A stretch of 64,000 nt of DNA from Phlebotomus papatasi. Lineage: Eukaryota > Arthropoda > Insecta > Diptera > Psychodidae. Positions 60,378 to 64,000 of this stretch are shown here, piece by piece. How positions within the stretch are numbered: the stretch's first letter is position 1; every line of letters begins with the position of its first letter. A program made the position numbers and the translations under genes. The notes under the pieces were generated by a model. That model ran no database searches. It worked only from the letters and a program-made list of their open reading frames with translations, and had not been told where the DNA came from. The stretch covers positions 47,306,001-47,370,000 of the forward strand of contig NC_077222.1 in the NCBI RefSeq assembly GCF_024763615.1, read 5' to 3'.

Positions 60378-63300
60378 GCTATGGAGTAATATAATTGATT
60401 TTGTGATAAAAATTACTTATCGGATTATTACTGGTCCATATGGTTCAGACTTATGGACTTATAATGGTTCAGACTTAAAATGTATTTTTCCATAAAATAC
60501 GGGAAAATAAAATTAGGTCAGATTCATTAAAGGAGTATGGGAAAAATCTGAAGTTTTTGAAGCCTATCAAGACTTTCCCCTAACAAGAATTCAAAACTTA
60601 TTTTTATAATTTTTTTCAGTTTACTACTTCTAAAAATTGATCCATAAATCATATATTAAAAAAAAATGTCAATATCGAATAGAGGTAAAATAAATTGAAT
60701 TTAAGTATATTGAAAAAAACATTAAATTGAAAAAATATCAATATGTGGTATTCATTTTTTCAAGATTTTTCAAATAAACTTAATCCCGACCAAATAAACT
60801 TGTAATAAAATCCTCAGAGTAATTTAATTTTAAATATTAATCTTGAAAAATTTAAAATCAAAACCTTTAGGTCAAATATATACCAACGCAGAATATTTTT
60901 TAAATAATCTATATCGACAACACCATTTGTAGTCAATAAAATAATCTATTTCGATCATTAAAAAAACGTGAAAATTACAAGAAATTACTTTAACTCTTTA
61001 ATCTTTTGCAGAGAGCTCGAACTCACGAGAAAGAGATCCCGTGTATTATATTTTCGCATAATTTTTGGATGCAAAGCGGTTTACTATTGACTAAATTAAT
61101 TCATAAATTAAATTAAAAAAAAAATCCGAAATAAAAAATGCTTAGGAAAAGCACATTTTAGAATAATTTTAGCATGAATAATAAGCATACGGACAAATAA
61201 AAGAGAAAATTCCAGAAAAGTATATCATTTACGAGTATTTTACCGATGTTACCGATTAAATCCGATGCAGACGGGTTGAAATTTTCAAGATCATTCAAAA
61301 AGTCCAAATTAGGCCCATCAAACAGGTTTAACTTTGACCTTGGAAAATTCGATATCAAAATATTTTTCAGACATACATAGGTGTCTAAAGACACATTAAC
61401 CACCTTGACTACCTCTAAAACATATTCGAAAATAAAATCTAGGAGCCGTTTTCAAAATAAACCCAAAATAGCTAAGGAGTAATATAATTGATTTTGTGAT
61501 AAAAATTACTTATCGGTTTATTACTGATCCATATGGTTCAGACATATATGGACTTATAATGGTTCAGACTCATCAGAATTTCCAAGACCTTTATAATGAC
61601 TCCAAAAACGATCCCATTCGGTTGAGAAATACGTCCTCTAGAGCCTTTTAAACTTTTGACCTTGAAAAACCGTTATTACTAATGATTTATCGGTATCTTC
61701 GTATGGACGACACGTTCGCCTGGACTACCTCCAAAAGATATCCAAAAATCACATGATGAACTTTCAAGCAATCCCAAAAACATGGTGGAAAATCAAAGGT
61801 GGGGGGAAAATGAGGGACATTTTAATTGTCTCAGGATTGAGGGCGCCTGAAGATCTCAAGTCTCTATGTCTACCCATTTGGCCTCAATGCGTGGTAACAA
61901 AATAATTTTCACACAAATATTACGAACTGTACATTTTTCGAAAATTTAGATCTGCTGCGATTAACCATTCCAGCCTTTTAGTATATTTTTCCAAAAAAAA
62001 AGTTATATCTACAATTTTTAATTATTTTCAAATTCGGTATGGAAGGAGGTGGAGAGTACAACAGTAACAAGTTGATTATAGATACTGCTCTCCCTTTGAG
62101 TTTGAGTAGTAATAAAAAATTTAAAACAGCTAATTTTTGGCTTTCCAAGTCAGAATCTCCCTTTAGGGAGCATCTAAACGGGGGGATTTTATTTCGAAAC
62201 CGCCATTTTGACACAAAAATCCCCCACTGAGCTTTAGACTGGTGCTTTTTTGCCTATTTTTTGGTGCTTAAAATCTCCCTCTTCGAAAGCTCCATTTGTT
62301 TATGTTCTTCAAATATTTTGACATTTTAAGCGATTTTAAATATTTTTTGTTTTTCAAGAGATATTTTCTCGTGATCTATTTTCAAATTATCAAAAGTCGA
62401 AAAGCAGGTAAAATATGGACACGGTATCGATCTCTCTTCTGAATGTATCGTTTAATCTTCTTAATGTGGTTGAATTGTTAACTAGACATCATTAAATAGA
62501 AATAAAGAAATAGTTAGATAAAATAAAAGTGATTTAAAGAAAAATAAAACTTAGGATATTCTCTTAATTTAGCAACAATATTGGCATAAAATCCTGCGGT
62601 AAGACGGTTTTAATATATAGGATGGGTGCCTCATCTCCTTTTCCTCATGAAGTGTTCGTCACCAGGCATAAATATTAACTTTACCACTCGTTAACAAATT
62701 ATTTGATTGTAAAACATTGTATGATTGACGTTTGAAACGTTTCGAAATAAAATAGAAAGTCTTCCAGACCATCTATTTTAGTTAGAGCACTCATGGTGAA
62801 TTTATAACAGAGGGTGGAGAAAATTTATCTCAGGCATGAACCACTAGGGGATATTTCCCGAGACTCATCGGTACATAGCACAGAGGGGTGCATTTTGAAA
62901 TCCCCCCGTATTGAAGACGCCTTAAAGGTGTTTTGATTGCATCCAGTGTACTTCACCTCATCCCTGTATAAGAAAAAAAGAGATGACAAAGTCTCCCAGC
63001 TTTGCTGAATGATTGGACTTACGAGATAGAGCTCTCCGTGAATTAGTATTTCGCATGATCTTTGGTGTTTACTAATCTATTAGAGAGCAAATTACTTCAT
63101 AAATCATAAAAGCATTTCAAAATAAAAAATTTGCAAAGACATAATCATTTACGTTTTGCTATGAATTACAAGCATACGCACAAATAAAAAATGTATACGC
63201 GAGAAAGATATCGGATATTTAACCGATTCAACTGATTTCAAGACCAGTGAGACTTTAACTTTCGAAAATTCAAGATGGCGATTTTTTAGGTTATAAATAT

Positions 63301-64000
63301 ATTTGTAGGAAATGTTCACATGAACTACCTCTAAAACATATCCAAAAATAAAAGAAATTGTAGCAGCTGTTTTCGAGAAAAACCAAAAAAAATCATAATT
63401 TTGGAGGGGTCTGGGGGCTGGAGGGATAACAAAAATTGTAATAATGTTCCTAGGGTCAACTTATTGGGGGTTTTCCAAAGATAGGAAGTTCGTATCTCTT
63501 ACCGTTTCATCTCTAGATGGGTAACATTTACGGACAGAAAAAAAGAATATTCATAGGAGATTGGTCATTTGGATTAGAATTTCAATACCTTTCCAAGAAA
63601 TCCAAATTTAAAGAAATCGGTTGAAAAATGAGCTTTCCAAAGTGGTTGACCTTTGACCTTCAATAACTCAAAATGGCGAATTTTCCAGTCATAGGCATGT
63701 TTGGACGAAATCTTCAACTGGACTACCACTAAAACATATCCAAAAATTATTGAAAAGCTTGGGACAATTTTGAAAAAAAACTGAAAAACATGGCTTTTAG
63801 GAGAAGGAGGGATAATAGTGAAGAGAGGAAAAAAGACCGTCCAAAATAATGCCCACTTATGGGGAGGGGGTCATCGAAGACCGGTTGTCGACATCCTTCA
63901 CTGTTTAACCTTGCTTAAAAATAGCTCGGGAAGAAACTCAAAGTCAAAGAAAAATCCGAGAAAATTATTCAAAAATCGGTACTTAACCGGTTTATTACCG

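Larger units (their letters stand above)
57730..64000. repeat. layered copies of repeat B to the window end
   Basis: At least three partial copies: 57730-58700 (split by a MITE), 60080-61570 (two tandem-like copies, one split by a MITE) and 61560-64000 in opposite sense. Phrases such as ACCTCTAAAACATATYCRAAAAT and CTTATCGGTTTATTAC recur. The part 58700-60080 is plain AT-rich DNA. No gene is recognised. Confidence 0.65.

Overview
The window is AT-rich eukaryotic DNA from an arthropod, almost certainly an insect and plausibly a dipteran. Long non-coding stretches, GT/AG introns and dense small inverted-repeat transposons rule out a prokaryote. The species cannot be fixed from the sequence. Three homeobox genes are supported, all of the NK/ANTP class: a ladybird (Lbx) gene on + (coding end 13643-14075, 5' part not found), bagpipe (Nkx3) on - (36332-41946, three exons, 420 aa) and tinman (Nkx2-5/NK4) on - (49297-50923, three exons, 381 aa). 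Splice sites were chosen by hand and all joins keep frame.

Layout: 1-13642 is non-coding, with repeat copies, two adjacent perfect palindromes (8708-8757) and a GC-rich block with dyads (10440-11110); it is probably upstream or intronic to ladybird. Ladybird lies at 13643-14075. From 14076 to 36288 there is a gene-free convergent intergenic region with many foldback elements and a few richer blocks that could be enhancers. Bagpipe occupies 36289 to about 42200, with a 3.8-kb second intron. A 7-kb spacer with several TA-flanked MITEs separates it from tinman. From 51 to 64 kb no gene is seen, only tinman upstream DNA followed by layered repeats.

Biology: tinman, bagpipe and ladybird form the conserved mesodermal NK cluster (Drosophila 93D/E). 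In Drosophila tinman specifies dorsal mesoderm and heart, activates bagpipe in visceral mesoderm, and ladybird subdivides heart and muscle fates. Here tinman and bagpipe are in tandem on -, and ladybird faces them. The bagpipe 5' region has two TCAAGTG motifs, the Tinman consensus; tinman upstream DNA has a pair of CATATG E-boxes of the Twist type. These are sequence matches, not demonstrated sites.

Mobile DNA: at least fifteen inverted-repeat families occur, none with a recognisable transposase. Several unrelated-looking families share a TAGGG-type terminus with TA at the target, suggesting one transposase family mobilises them. Nested insertions and a paralogous near-empty site allow their relative ages to be read.
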